From Gluconobacter sp. Gdi (GTDB lineage Bacteria; Pseudomonadota; Alphaproteobacteria; Acetobacterales; Acetobacteraceae), in NCBI RefSeq assembly GCF_014132155.1, contig NZ_BLJQ01000001.1:248001-312000 (forward strand): a stretch of DNA of 64,000 bases. The letters run 5' to 3'. Below are positions 1-9,428 of the stretch, piece after piece. Under the pieces are notes generated by a model. It made no database searches. It was not told the origin of the DNA and saw nothing but the letters and a program-made list of their open reading frames with translations. How positions within the stretch are numbered: position 1 is the stretch's first letter; every line of letters starts with the position of its first letter. The position numbers and the translations under genes were made by a program.

Positions 1-420
1 CTGGTTACAGAGGGCTTCCACTCCATCGAAGAACTGGCTTATACGGAGCCTGGCGAACTGCATGACATCGAAGGCTTCGATGAGAGTGTTGCCGAAGAGC
101 TGATGCTGCGTGCAAACGAGTATCTGGCTGGCAAGGAACACGAGCTGGACGACAAGCGCAAAGAGCTTGGCGTGACGGACGATGTTGTCGATCTCGGAGT
201 CTTCACGAACCAGATGCTGGTGACGCTTGGTGAGAAGGGTGTGAAAACGCTCGACGATCTGGCGGATCTGGCAGGTGATGAACTCGTGGACATTCTTGGC
301 GCAGACGCCATGGATGAAGATGCCGCGAATGAAGTCATCATGGCAGCCCGTGCCCACTGGTTTGAGGGTGACGAATCGGCTGAAGCCGAAAAGAAGGACG
401 GGGAGTCGACCGACGTCTGA
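1..420 (+). CDS. nusA: Transcription termination/antitermination factor NusA, C-terminal part (5' truncated by window)
   Basis: The window opens inside this gene and shows the last 139 codons. It contains two helix-hairpin-helix repeats of the kind at the C-terminus of proteobacterial NusA, one at about residues 1-42 and one at about 70-120 of the visible part, then an acidic tail. NusA binds RNA polymerase and nascent RNA and modulates pausing, termination and antitermination. The order nusA, ylxR-like, infB, rbfA, truB, rpsO, pnp downstream is the classic bacterial nusA-infB operon and supports the call. The S1 and KH domains lie outside the window. Confidence 0.93.
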   Translation: MVTEGFHSIEELAYTEPGELHDIEGFDESVAEELMLRANEYLAGKEHELDDKRKELGVTDDVVDLGVFTNQMLVTLGEKGVKTLDDLADLAGDELVDILGADAMDEDAANEVIMAARAHWFEGDESAEAEKKDGESTDV

Positions 421-1072
421 TATTTCTGATACTGATAATGGTCCCATTCGCGGTGCTTTAGGGCGCCGCGGTTCAGAGCGTCGCTGCCTCGTGACCCGAG
501 AGCAGAGGCCGCCTGAAAGCATGATCCGTTTCGTGGTCAGCCCGGATAATCGGGTTGTGCCAGATCTGGCTGCAAAGCTGCCAGGTCGGGGAATGTGGTT
601 GAGTGCCAGCCGGGATGTGTTAGATAGCCCCCGCACCCGACAGGCTTTTGCACGTGCTGCGAAGGCCCAGGTGTCTGTACCGGACTGTCTGGCGGATCTC
701 GTCGAGGCGGCACTGGGACAGAGGATGTTGGACGCTGTCAGTCTGGCCCGAAGAGCGGGGCAGGTTGTATGCGGGTTTCAGAAATGCCGGGAGTGGCTCA
801 TTTCCGGTAGGGCAGGGGTGGTGATCCGTTCCGAAGGTGCAAGCCTGGACGAGTTCTCCAGACTGGTGTCGGGCCGGCGATCTCTGCCGGTGGTGACAGT
901 TCCCGATCGCGTCCTGGCTTCGGCGTTCGGCCGGGACCGGGCGGTCTATGCGGTGATGGCGCCGGGTGCGCTGGCACAGCGCCTGATCGCCGAACATGAG
1001 AGATTTTCGGGAGTGGCAGGACGTTCACTCCCAGACCCCAAAGGGGTCAGTAAGGAACAGGCGGAACTATGA
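368..1072 (+). CDS. YlxR (DUF448)/L7Ae-like RNA-binding protein between nusA and infB
   Basis: About 234 residues. An N-terminal YlxR domain carries the RRCLVTR signature followed by Arg/Pro-rich residues. A C-terminal L7Ae/L30e-like half contains RRAGQVVCGFQKC. This two-domain form is usual in alphaproteobacteria, where the gene sits between nusA and infB. YlxR has been linked in Bacillus to RNase P RNA binding (RnpM); whether that holds here is inference. The start is uncertain: no ATG lies near the domain, so GTG at 368 was chosen. TTG at 362 and ATT at 422 are alternatives, and the open frame extends back to 275. The first two would overlap the end of nusA. The end overlaps infB by 4 bases (ATGA). 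Confidence 0.85.
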   Translation: MTNRLKPKRRTGSRPTSDISDTDNGPIRGALGRRGSERRCLVTREQRPPESMIRFVVSPDNRVVPDLAAKLPGRGMWLSASRDVLDSPRTRQAFARAAKAQVSVPDCLADLVEAALGQRMLDAVSLARRAGQVVCGFQKCREWLISGRAGVVIRSEGASLDEFSRLVSGRRSLPVVTVPDRVLASAFGRDRAVYAVMAPGALAQRLIAEHERFSGVAGRSLPDPKGVSKEQAEL

Positions 1073-3852
1073 GCGACGGCAACGAGCGCAACCAGGACGG
1101 AACACAGACCCCATCACAGGGCGGCGAACAGAACAAGACTGGCCGCCTGTCCCTACGCCCCGCAGGACGTCAGGAGGTCGGTCGTACAGTCGACGCTGGC
1201 TCCGTGCGTCAAAGCTTCAGCCACGGCCGCTCAAAGGTCGTGCAGGTTGAAGTTCGCAAGCCCAAGCGCGCAGCTTCCGGCCCGGGTGGCTCGGCTGCTG
1301 GCGGTGCACGTGGTGGTCGTGGTGCTGGTGCTGGCGGTCGCGCCCTGACGGCTGCGGAGCTTGCAACGCGTCAGCGCGTTCTGGAAGCACAGCGTAAAGC
1401 TGCGGTTGAAGAGGCTGCACGCCGCGAAGCCGAAAAGATCCAGATCATGTCGGCTGCAGAAGCAGCCCGCCGTGCCGAGGAAGAACAACGTCTTGCCGCA
1501 GAGGCGAGAGAGGCTGAAGAAGCTGCACGCATCGAGCGTGATCGTCAGGCGATCAAAACCGCAGAAGACGCGCGCATCTTCGCTGAAGAAGAAGCCCAGC
1601 GCGCTGCGCGTCAGGCAGAACGTGAAGCTGAAGAAGCCCAGCGTGCTGCTCCGCTTGACCCGCGTACGCATTCAACGGGTGGCGTGCAGCTAGCAGCCCC
1701 CGTGCAGCGTCTGCGTCCTCTTGCAGAGCGCGCAATTATGCCGGAGCGTCCGGTTCAGACCGCACGTCCTGCGGCTGCAACTCCTGCACAGCCCCGTGGT
1801 GGTGAGACGCTTCATCTGCGTTCTCCCGCAGCCGCGGCGGGTGGCGAAGAAGAGCGTCGTGCTCCTGCTCGCCGCAGTGGTGGTGCACCCAGTGGTCCGG
1901 CTCAGCGTCGTTCCACCCAGCCTTCTCCTCGCAAGAGCCCGGGCGGCAATGACCGTCGTAGCGGTCGCATTGATGTGCGTGCAGCGATTGAAGGCGATGA
2001 CGGCAAAACCCGTTCGCTGGCTTCAGTTCGCCGTCAGCGCGATCGTGAACGTCGCCAGGCTGAGCTTGAACGTCTTCGTTCTGATCAGGTGCGCGTTGTG
2101 CGTGACGTAATTGTTCCGGAAACCATCACGGTCGCTGAGCTGGCCAACCGTATGGCGTCCCGTCAGGGTGATGTCATCAAGTCGCTCATGAAAATGGGCG
2201 TTATGGCGACGGCAACCCAGAGCATCGACGGCGATACTGCTGAGCTGATCGTCGAAGAGTTCGGCCATCGTGTGAAGCGCGTTGCTGAAAGCGATGTGGA
2301 AATCGGCATCAAGGGCGTTGAAGATCGCCCAGAAGATCTGGCGCCGCGTGCTCCGGTCGTGACCGTTATGGGTCATGTCGATCACGGTAAGACGTCTCTT
2401 CTCGATGCACTCCGCTCTGCTGATGTGGCTGGCGCAGAAGCCGGCGGTATCACGCAGCACATCGGTGCGTATCAGGTCACGGCACCTTCCGGGAAGAAGA
2501 TCACCTTCATCGATACACCGGGCCATGAGGCATTTACGTCCATGCGTGCTCGTGGTGCATCCGTGACGGACGTGGTCGTTCTGGTGGTTGCGGCCGATGA
2601 CGGTGTCATGCCGCAGACGATCGAAGCCATTAAGCATGCCAAGGCTTCGAATGCCCCGATCATTGTCGCCATCAACAAGATGGACAAGCCAGGCGCCAAC
2701 CCAACCCGTGTCCGTCAGGAACTTCTGAGTCATGAAATCGTGGTCGAAGATATGGGCGGTGATACGCAGGATGTCGAAGTCTCGGCACTGAAGCGTACGG
2801 GTCTGGACAAGCTGGAAGAGGCTATTCTGCTTCAGGCTGAAATGCTTGATCTGAGAGCTAACCCGGATCGTATGGCCGAAGGTACGGTGATCGAAAGCCG
2901 CCTTGATCGCGGGCGTGGCCCAGTGGCTTCCGTTCTTGTTCAGAAGGGCACACTGCGTCGCGGCGATATTGTTGTCGCTGGTGCGGAGTGGGGACGTGTT
3001 CGTGCGGTTCTCGATGATCGTGGCCGTCAGCTCAAGGACGCTGGCCCATCCATGCCTGTCGAGATTCTCGGCATCGCGGGTGTTCCGGGTGCAGGTGAGC
3101 CGTTCGTTGTTGTTGAAAACGACGTCCGCGCTCGTGAGATCAGCGAATTCCGTCAGCGTACCATCAAGGAAAAGCAGGCTGCGACGCAGGTTGCTGCCCG
3201 TGGCACACTCGACCAGATGCTGGCTCGTATTCAGGCCGGTGATCAGAAGGAAGTTGCCCTTCTTATCAAGGCGGACGTTCAGGGCTCTGCGGAAGCAATC
3301 TCCACGACAGTCCAGAAACTGGCTCATGAGGAAGTTGCAATCCGCGTCCTGAACGCCAGTGTCGGTCAGATCACGGAAAGCGATATCCAGTTCGCCAAGG
3401 CTTCTGATGCCATCATCGTGGCGTTCAACGTTCGTGCGACGACGCAGGCTCGTGAACTGGCGCAGCGTGAAGGTGTGGATATCCGCTACTACTCCATCAT
3501 CTACCAGGTGGCGGACGACGTAGAGCAGCTCGTGAAGGGCAAGGTTGCGCCCAAGCATCGCGAGAAATTCCTCGGCTATGCGGAGATCCGTCAGGTCTTC
3601 AACATCACGAAGACTGGCAAGGTCGCTGGTTGCTACGTCACCGAAGGCCTCGTCAAGCGTGGCTGTGGTGTGCGTCTGCTGCGTGAGAACGTGGTCATCC
3701 ATCAGGGTGAACTCAGCCAGCTCAAGCGCTTCAAGGACGATGTCAAGGAAGTGGCTCGTGGGTATGAGTGCGGTCTTTCCTTCGCAGGTTACAATGATTT
3801 GCGCGAAGGCGATGTCGTCGAGTGCTACGAGATGGAAGTGATCCCGGCTTGA
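1069..3852 (+). CDS. infB: Translation initiation factor IF-2
   Basis: 927 residues, full length for an alphaproteobacterial IF-2. Residues about 65-330 are a low-complexity Ala/Arg/Glu-rich region with a predicted charged coiled coil (about 95-190). An IF2_N-like segment (about 345-420) precedes the GTPase. G-motifs are clear: GHVDHGKT at about residue 434, DTPGHE at about 481 and NKMD at about 535. Beta-barrel and C-terminal fMet-tRNA-binding domains follow. IF-2 brings initiator tRNA to the 30S subunit and promotes 70S joining. The start overlaps the previous stop as ATGA. The stop overlaps the likely TTG start of rbfA. Confidence 0.97.
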   Translation: MSDGNERNQDGTQTPSQGGEQNKTGRLSLRPAGRQEVGRTVDAGSVRQSFSHGRSKVVQVEVRKPKRAASGPGGSAAGGARGGRGAGAGGRALTAAELATRQRVLEAQRKAAVEEAARREAEKIQIMSAAEAARRAEEEQRLAAEAREAEEAARIERDRQAIKTAEDARIFAEEEAQRAARQAEREAEEAQRAAPLDPRTHSTGGVQLAAPVQRLRPLAERAIMPERPVQTARPAAATPAQPRGGETLHLRSPAAAAGGEEERRAPARRSGGAPSGPAQRRSTQPSPRKSPGGNDRRSGRIDVRAAIEGDDGKTRSLASVRRQRDRERRQAELERLRSDQVRVVRDVIVPETITVAELANRMASRQGDVIKSLMKMGVMATATQSIDGDTAELIVEEFGHRVKRVAESDVEIGIKGVEDRPEDLAPRAPVVTVMGHVDHGKTSLLDALRSADVAGAEAGGITQHIGAYQVTAPSGKKITFIDTPGHEAFTSMRARGASVTDVVVLVVAADDGVMPQTIEAIKHAKASNAPIIVAINKMDKPGANPTRVRQELLSHEIVVEDMGGDTQDVEVSALKRTGLDKLEEAILLQAEMLDLRANPDRMAEGTVIESRLDRGRGPVASVLVQKGTLRRGDIVVAGAEWGRVRAVLDDRGRQLKDAGPSMPVEILGIAGVPGAGEPFVVVENDVRAREISEFRQRTIKEKQAATQVAARGTLDQMLARIQAGDQKEVALLIKADVQGSAEAISTTVQKLAHEEVAIRVLNASVGQITESDIQFAKASDAIIVAFNVRATTQARELAQREGVDIRYYSIIYQVADDVEQLVKGKVAPKHREKFLGYAEIRQVFNITKTGKVAGCYVTEGLVKRGCGVRLLRENVVIHQGELSQLKRFKDDVKEVARGYECGLSFAGYNDLREGDVVECYEMEVIPA

Positions 3853-4268
3853 GCTCACGTTCCAGAAATGACCTGAAAGGCCCGGCAGGCGTTGTTGCCC
3901 AAGGGCCAAGCACGCGCCAGCTTCGGGTGGCAGAAGAGGTTCGCCGGACTCTGGCGGACATCTTCGCCCGCACGGAGTTTCGTGATCCTGACCTGCTGGA
4001 TGTTCGCATTACGGTTACGGAAGTGCGGGTTTCCCCAGACTTTGGTCACGCGACAGTGTTCGTGACCCGACTGGGCCGAAGCGATGTGGAAGAAGTTCTT
4101 CCCGCTTTAAAGCGGGTTTCTCCTTTCCTTCGCTCCGGGTTGGCCAAAGTGCTTCGACTGCGAAGTGTTCCGGAAATTCATTTCCAGCCAGATACGGCGC
4201 TGGATAATGCGATGGAACTGGATCAGCTCTTTCGTTCACCGGAAGTTAGCCGAGATCTGGAAGACTGA
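3849..4268 (+). CDS. rbfA: 30S ribosome-binding factor RbfA
   Basis: 139 residues with the KH-like RbfA fold: [17 protein letters not shown] near the start, then the [14 protein letters not shown] strand and the IHFQPD segment near the C-terminus. RbfA binds the 30S subunit during late maturation of 16S rRNA and is needed at low temperature in E. coli. The chosen start is TTG overlapping the infB stop (TTGA). GTG at 3822 in the same frame would give 148 residues and a longer overlap. A strong terminator-like hairpin follows, so truB may also have its own promoter. Confidence 0.93.
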   Translation: MSSRSRNDLKGPAGVVAQGPSTRQLRVAEEVRRTLADIFARTEFRDPDLLDVRITVTEVRVSPDFGHATVFVTRLGRSDVEEVLPALKRVSPFLRSGLAKVLRLRSVPEIHFQPDTALDNAMELDQLFRSPEVSRDLED

Positions 4269-4276
4269 TTTTGCAC

Positions 4277-4309
4277 AACACCTCTGGCCTTCGGGTCAGG
4301 GGTGTTTTT
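4277..4309 (+). terminator. Rho-independent terminator after rbfA
   Basis: A 13-bp stem (AACACCTCTGGCC with two wobble pairs), a TTCG tetraloop and five Ts. It lies 8 bases after the rbfA stop and about 60 bases before truB, so it probably attenuates or ends the nusA-rbfA transcript. Confidence 0.85.
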
Positions 4310-4368
4310 GCATTTACAGGTCAGACTGGTCTATCAGCGCCCGATCATGAGTGAGGGATGCTGGACCA

Positions 4369-5370
4369 GTGGCAAGAAAACGCGGACGCGAGATTGACGG
4401 ATGGCTGATTCTCGACAAGCCGCTTGGCCCAACGTCTACGGACATGGTCAATAAACTGCGTTGGGAATTTGACGCGAAAAAAGCGGGCCATGGCGGCACG
4501 CTCGACCCCTTGGCCTCGGGCGTCCTGCCGATCGCATTTGGCAAGGCCACGCGAACAATCCCCTATATTATGGATGCGACAAAGCGTTACCGCTTTACCC
4601 TTTCTTTGGGGGAAAGCCGCACAACCGATGATCGCGAGGGGGAAGTTCTTGCGACGTCGGTTCATCGTCCAACAGATGACGATCTACGCGCCTGTCTCCC
4701 TGCTTTGACGGGCGATGTGATGCAGATTCCCCCCGTGTTCTCTGCATTGAGAGTTGGTGGAAAACGAGCTTACGATCTCGCACGTGCCGGCCGTCCACCG
4801 GAGCTTCCGCCACGCCCGGCCCGGATAGATTCGATAACGCTGGTAGAGCGTCCGGATGCGGATACTGCGGTTTTTGAAGTGCAGTCTGGCAAGGGCGTTT
4901 ATATGCGGTCTCTGGCGCGAGACATCGCTCTTGCGTGTGGAACGGTGGGGCATATTTCTGTCCTGCGTCGAACGAAATGCGGGCCGTTTGATCTGTCCCA
5001 TGCCATGACGATTGACGAGATAGCACTGGACAAATCGACTCAAACTGTGGACAACGCCGATGCTCTTCCGGCTCCTCTGCTGGATGTAGCGACCGCGCTG
5101 GTCGACATCCCGGCGCTGGCCGTTACCGAAGCGGAGGGAAGAATATTGATCTGGGGCCAGTCTCTTGACCCCTCGGATCTCACATATTCTCTGCCGGCCG
5201 TGTCACAGGAGGGAGACCATCTGTGGCGTGCGATGATCGGAGAGCACGTGATTGGCTTGTGTCAGATCCGCGATGGACGGCTCAGGGCAGCACGGATGCT
5301 GGAAAACCACGAGTTTTTTGGAGAACACGATGTCGATTACTGCAGAACGCCGCACGGCTCTGATCGCTGA
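4369..5370 (+). CDS. truB: tRNA pseudouridine(55) synthase TruB
   Basis: 333 residues from the GTG at 4369. Catalytic Asp46 lies in [12 protein letters not shown]. The [13 protein letters not shown] segment and a C-terminal PUA-like extension fit the TruB family. The enzyme makes pseudouridine 55 in the T-loop of tRNAs. GTG 4369 was preferred because GAGGG lies about 11 bases upstream; GTG at 4351 in the same frame is the alternative. The last 41 bases overlap rpsO in another frame, so rpsO translation starts inside truB. Confidence 0.95.
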   Translation: MARKRGREIDGWLILDKPLGPTSTDMVNKLRWEFDAKKAGHGGTLDPLASGVLPIAFGKATRTIPYIMDATKRYRFTLSLGESRTTDDREGEVLATSVHRPTDDDLRACLPALTGDVMQIPPVFSALRVGGKRAYDLARAGRPPELPPRPARIDSITLVERPDADTAVFEVQSGKGVYMRSLARDIALACGTVGHISVLRRTKCGPFDLSHAMTIDEIALDKSTQTVDNADALPAPLLDVATALVDIPALAVTEAEGRILIWGQSLDPSDLTYSLPAVSQEGDHLWRAMIGEHVIGLCQIRDGRLRAARMLENHEFFGEHDVDYCRTPHGSDR

Positions 5371-5599
5371 ATACCGCCAGAACGAGACCGACACGGGCTC
5401 GCCGGAAGTTCAGGTTGCGATCCTGACCGAGCGCATTGTTAACCTGACCGAGCACCTGAAGACCCATAAGAAGGACTTCCACTCCCGTCGTGGTCTTCTG
5501 ATGATGGTCGGTCAGCGTCGTAGCATGCTGGACTATCTGAAGCGCAAGGATCAGGCTCGTTACCAGAGCGTGATCGAGCGTCTCGGCCTGCGTCGCTGA
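5330..5599 (+). CDS. rpsO: 30S ribosomal protein S15
   Basis: 89 residues, the normal length for S15, with the conserved [16 protein letters not shown] and [12 protein letters not shown] segments. S15 is a primary binder of the central domain of 16S rRNA. The ATG lies inside the end of truB, with a GGAG ribosome site (about 5320) embedded in truB codons. pnp follows after a 194-base leader, matching the conserved rpsO-pnp order. Confidence 0.98.
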   Translation: MSITAERRTALIAEYRQNETDTGSPEVQVAILTERIVNLTEHLKTHKKDFHSRRGLLMMVGQRRSMLDYLKRKDQARYQSVIERLGLRR

Positions 5600-5605
5600 T
5601 ACGTC

Positions 5606-5709
5606 GTCCGGGGGCTTGCTCCCGGACACCCCTGCCATCGGTCTTTCCGGGGGTGGGGTGCGCGACCGGCGTTTCAGGCCACATGGTGTCGTTGCGGGAA
5701 TTGTCCCGC
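5606..5709 (+). promoter_or_regulatory. rpsO-pnp intergenic leader with two hairpins
   Basis: Two stem-loops are visible. One is at 5606-5627 (9-bp stem GTCCGGGGG/CTCCCGGAC with one wobble, 4-base loop). The other is at 5694-5709 (GCGGGA, loop ATTG, TCCCGC). Neither has a T run, so they look like RNA-processing or control elements, not terminators. In E. coli the pnp leader is cut by RNase III and pnp is autoregulated there; a similar role here is inference. Confidence 0.5.
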
Positions 5710-5793
5710 TACCACCGCCATGCCGTCCGAAACGCTGCTCCGTCACCTGCCGGATGTCCAGATGATGGCTCGTTCCTAATCTAGGAGAACGAT

Positions 5794-7944
5794 ATGTTCG
5801 ATTATTTCCGTAAGGAAATCGAGTGGGCCGGACGCCCGCTTATTCTTGAGACCGGCAAGATTGCCCGTCAGGCTGACGGCGCTGTCATGATCACCTATGG
5901 TGACACGGTCGTTCTGTGTACGGCTGTTGGTGCCAAGAGCGTCAAGCCGGGACAGGATTTCTTCCCGCTTACGGTCAACTATCAGGAAAAAGCTTACGCT
6001 GCTGGCAAGATCCCAGGCGGGTTCTTCAAGCGCGAAGGTCGTCCGTCTGAAGCAGAAGTGCTGAATGCACGTCTGATTGACCGTCCGCTCCGTCCGCTGT
6101 TCCCGGACAACTTCCGCAATGAAGTTCAGGTTACAGCTACGGTTCTGAGCCATGACATGGAAAACGATCCGGCGATCGTGTCCCTGATCGGTTGCTCCGC
6201 TGCCCTGACGCTGTCCGGTATTCCGTTCTTCGGTCCGGTTGCTGCTGCCCGCGTTGGTCGCATCGATGGCAAGCTCGTCGTGAACCCGACGCTGTCCGAA
6301 GTTAAGGACAGCACGCTGGATCTCGTCGTGGCTGGTACGTCTGAAGGCGTGCTGATGGTTGAGTCTGAAGCCAGCGAGCTTTCGGAAGAGACCATGCTGG
6401 AAGCCGTGACCCTGGGTCACACGTCCTTCCAGCCTGTGATCGAAGCCATTATCGCTCTGGCCGAACACGCAGCTAAGGCTCCGTGGGATCTGCCGTCGCT
6501 GACGAAGGAAGAAATTGCCCTTCGCAAGCGCGTCGAGAAGGTCGGCAACAAGCTGATGGCCGATGCCTACAAGGAGCGCGTCAAGCAGGCACGCTACAAG
6601 AAGGTTGCTGAAGCCAAGGACCGTATCAACGAGATCCTTGCTGAAGAAGGTCTTGACGTTGAGCTGGCCAAGCCGATGCTCAAGGAGCTGGAAGCCCAGG
6701 TTGTTCGTGGCTCCATCCTCAAGACCGGCATCCGTATTGATGGCCGCGACCTGAAGACGGTTCGTCCGATCCTTGCAGAAGTTGGCATCCTGCCGCGTGC
6801 GCACGGTTCCTCGCTCTTCACCCGTGGTGAAACGCAGGCTCTGGTCGTTGCAACGCTTGGCACGGGCCAGGACGAGCAGATCATTGATGCGCTCGAAGGC
6901 GAATACCGCTCGAACTTCCTGTTGCACTACAACTTCCCTCCGTATTCGGTCGGTGAGTGTGGTCGTATGGGTTCCCCAGGTCGTCGTGAGATTGGTCATG
7001 GCAAGTTGGCATGGCGTGCTCTGCATCCGCTGCTGCCGTCCAAGGAGCAGTTCCCGTACACGATGCGTGTCGTCTCCGAGATCACGGAGAGCAACGGCTC
7101 CTCATCCATGGCAACCGTCTGCGGTACGTCCCTGGCGCTGATGGATGCCGGTGTTCCGCTGCCGCGTCCGGTTGCTGGCATTGCAATGGGTCTGATCAAG
7201 GAAGATCGTGGCTTTGCAGTGCTGTCTGACATTCTGGGTGATGAAGATCATCTGGGTGACATGGACTTCAAGGTTGCCGGTACGGATCAGGGCATCACGG
7301 CCCTTCAGATGGACATCAAGATCACGTCCATCACGCCGGAAATCATGGAGATTGCCCTGGAGCAGGCTCGTGGCGGTCGTATCCACATCCTCGGCGAAAT
7401 GGCCAAGGCTCTGACGGAAGGCCGTACGGATGTCTCCGGCAATGCGCCGAAGATCACGACGATGTCCGTGCCGAAGGAAAAGATCCGCGATGTGATCGGT
7501 TCCGGTGGCAAGGTCATTCGTGAGATCGTCGAGTATTCCGGTGCCAAGGTTGACATCGGGGATGACGGCACGATCACGATCGCTGCTTCCAATGACGAGC
7601 AGGCCCAGAAGGCTATCGCCCGCATTGAAGGCATCGTGGCTGAGCCGGAAATCGGCCGCATCTACGATGGTAAGGTTGTGAAGACGGCCGACTTCGGTGC
7701 GTTCGTGAACTTCCTTGGGCCGCGTGATGGTCTGGTGCACATCTCCGAGCTGACTCAGGGTCGCGTTGCCAAGACGTCCGACGTTGTCCAGCAGGGCGAT
7801 GCCGTGAAGGTCAAGGTCATCGGTTTTGATGACCGCGGCAAGGTGAAGCTGTCCATGCGGGTTGTCGATCAGGAAACTGGTGCCGATATCACGGAGAGCG
7901 TGGGGGCCAAGGCCGGCCGTCCGCCCCGTCGCGACGCCGAGTGA
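5794..7944 (+). CDS. pnp: Polyribonucleotide nucleotidyltransferase (PNPase)
   Basis: 716 residues, full length. Two RNase PH-like domains flank an all-helical region. A KH domain has the [15 protein letters not shown] loop at about residues 563-577, and a C-terminal S1 domain spans about 620-690 ([18 protein letters not shown]). PNPase degrades RNA 3' to 5' by phosphorolysis and takes part in the degradosome. AGGAG lies 7 bases before the ATG. A strong terminator follows the stop and closes this block. Confidence 0.98.
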   Translation: MFDYFRKEIEWAGRPLILETGKIARQADGAVMITYGDTVVLCTAVGAKSVKPGQDFFPLTVNYQEKAYAAGKIPGGFFKREGRPSEAEVLNARLIDRPLRPLFPDNFRNEVQVTATVLSHDMENDPAIVSLIGCSAALTLSGIPFFGPVAAARVGRIDGKLVVNPTLSEVKDSTLDLVVAGTSEGVLMVESEASELSEETMLEAVTLGHTSFQPVIEAIIALAEHAAKAPWDLPSLTKEEIALRKRVEKVGNKLMADAYKERVKQARYKKVAEAKDRINEILAEEGLDVELAKPMLKELEAQVVRGSILKTGIRIDGRDLKTVRPILAEVGILPRAHGSSLFTRGETQALVVATLGTGQDEQIIDALEGEYRSNFLLHYNFPPYSVGECGRMGSPGRREIGHGKLAWRALHPLLPSKEQFPYTMRVVSEITESNGSSSMATVCGTSLALMDAGVPLPRPVAGIAMGLIKEDRGFAVLSDILGDEDHLGDMDFKVAGTDQGITALQMDIKITSITPEIMEIALEQARGGRIHILGEMAKALTEGRTDVSGNAPKITTMSVPKEKIRDVIGSGGKVIREIVEYSGAKVDIGDDGTITIAASNDEQAQKAIARIEGIVAEPEIGRIYDGKVVKTADFGAFVNFLGPRDGLVHISELTQGRVAKTSDVVQQGDAVKVKVIGFDDRGKVKLSMRVVDQETGADITESVGAKAGRPPRRDAE

Positions 7945-7951
7945 GTCCTCG

Positions 7952-7981
7952 GGCGGGGCTCGCAAGGCCCCGCCTTTTTTG
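7952..7981 (+). terminator. Rho-independent terminator after pnp
   Basis: An 8-bp perfect GC stem (GGCGGGGC/GCCCCGCC), a 7-base loop and a run of Ts. It ends the nusA-to-pnp block. Confidence 0.92.
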
Positions 7982-8008
7982 TGTGAGTATCGGAGACATC
8001 GAGTCCCC

Positions 8009-9427
8009 ATGAAGTTGATCGACACCCTTCGTTTTGGTGGTCAGGATGTTCTGCCTCTCGTCGAGGGGGGCAAAGGTGTTTCTGTCTCCACCGGTACTTC
8101 GGCAGGTCATTGGGCCGCTGCCGGCGGAATTGGAACCATTTCCGCCGTCAACGCTGACAGCTACGACGAACAGGGGCGTCCTGTTCCCCAGATTTACCAC
8201 GGACGGACCCGCCGTGAACGGCAGCGCGAACTGATCCGCTACGCCATCGATGGCGGTATTGCCCAAGCGAAGATTGCCCGTGAGATCTCAGGTGGCAAAG
8301 GACGCCTTCACGCCAATATCCTGTGGGAAATGGGCGGCGCTGAAGAAATTATCGAGGGTATCCTCGAAGGCGCTCCAGGCATCATCAACGGCCTGACCTG
8401 TGGCGCTGGCATGCCATATCGTTTGTCTGACATCGCGATCAAACACGGTATTCCCTACTACCCGATCGTGTCATCCGGACGTGCCTTCAATGCACTCTGG
8501 CGCCGTGCGTACAGCAAGGCACCGGAACTGCTGGGTGGCGTGGTGTATGAAGATCCGTGGCGCGCAGGTGGCCATAATGGTCTTTCCAACACGGAAAATC
8601 CGTTACAGCCGGAAGATCCGTTCCCGCGTGTGCTCGAGCTTCGTCGGGTTCTGCGTCAGTATGGCCTAGATGAAACGCCCATTATCATGGCGGGTGGTGT
8701 CTGGGCTCTTGGAGAATGGCAGGACTGGATTGGTAACCCGGATCTCGGGCCAATCGCTTTTCAGTTCGGAACGCGTCCGCTGCTGACAAAGGAAAGCCCG
8801 ATTCCCGAGGCTTGGAAGCGCCGTCTTCTGACGCTGAAGAAGGGGGATGTTTATCTGAACCGCTTCTCTCCGACCGGCTTTTATTCCTCTGCTGTCAACA
8901 ATAGCTTCATGCATGACCTGCGAGGCCGCTCGGAGCGTCAGGTTGCGTACAGCCCGGAGGCTACGGCAGAGCTTGATGCAGCTTACGGCGTCGGTGCACG
9001 TAAGCGCGAAGTGTTCGTGTCCTCAACCGACCGTCAGCATATTGCAGGTTGGGAGGCCGCGGGCTTCACCGAGGCGCTCCGTACGCCTGATGACACGCTG
9101 GTTTTTGTCACCCCTGACAGTGCCCGTGAAATCCTGGCTGACCAGACGAACTGCATGGGCTGCCTGTCTGCCTGTAAGTTCTCCAACTGGATGCAGCGTG
9201 AGCCATACACCAACGGTCAAAAGGCTGATCCTCGGTCTTTCTGCATTCAGAAGACGCTTCAGACGATTGCGCATGCTCCGAATGACGAGCATGCGGACGA
9301 TGTGGTTGACCACAACCTGATGTTTGGTGGCACGAATGCCTGGCGCTTCGGAACTGATCCTTTCTATGCGAATGGATTTGTTCCTACAGTTGGTCAGCTC
9401 GTGGAGCGTATTCTGACAGGACGATAA
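8009..9427 (+). CDS. Nitronate monooxygenase/enoyl-reductase-like flavin oxidoreductase with a four-Cys cluster
   Basis: 472 residues from the ATG at 8009. The TIM-barrel FMN signatures of the 2-nitropropane dioxygenase/FabK superfamily are visible: a GTSAGHWAAAGGIGTIS turn near the start, SSGRAF mid-protein, IIMAGGVWALGEWQ, and FGTRPLLTKES. It is longer than typical nitronate monooxygenases. It carries CMGCLSAC at about residues 382-389 plus a fourth Cys at about 412 (CX2CX3CX22C), a plausible iron-sulfur or zinc site. Substrate cannot be told from sequence. The stop is one base from the FUSC gene, so the two are very likely one operon. The open frame extends upstream into pnp, but the ATG after the terminator is the sensible start. 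Confidence 0.82.
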   Translation: MKLIDTLRFGGQDVLPLVEGGKGVSVSTGTSAGHWAAAGGIGTISAVNADSYDEQGRPVPQIYHGRTRRERQRELIRYAIDGGIAQAKIAREISGGKGRLHANILWEMGGAEEIIEGILEGAPGIINGLTCGAGMPYRLSDIAIKHGIPYYPIVSSGRAFNALWRRAYSKAPELLGGVVYEDPWRAGGHNGLSNTENPLQPEDPFPRVLELRRVLRQYGLDETPIIMAGGVWALGEWQDWIGNPDLGPIAFQFGTRPLLTKESPIPEAWKRRLLTLKKGDVYLNRFSPTGFYSSAVNNSFMHDLRGRSERQVAYSPEATAELDAAYGVGARKREVFVSSTDRQHIAGWEAAGFTEALRTPDDTLVFVTPDSAREILADQTNCMGCLSACKFSNWMQREPYTNGQKADPRSFCIQKTLQTIAHAPNDEHADDVVDHNLMFGGTNAWRFGTDPFYANGFVPTVGQLVERILTGR

Positions 9428-9428
9428 T

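Noticed and set aside
2023-3909. 628-codon open frame antisense to infB
   Set aside because: It lies wholly opposite infB, has no ribosome site and shows only a mirror of infB codon bias. Long antisense frames are common in this GC-rich DNA.
5776-7026. 416-codon open frame antisense to pnp
   Set aside because: Shadow of pnp; no domain or start signal.
7102-8025. 307-codon open frame antisense to pnp, crossing its terminator
   Set aside because: It crosses a strong terminator and has no ribosome site.
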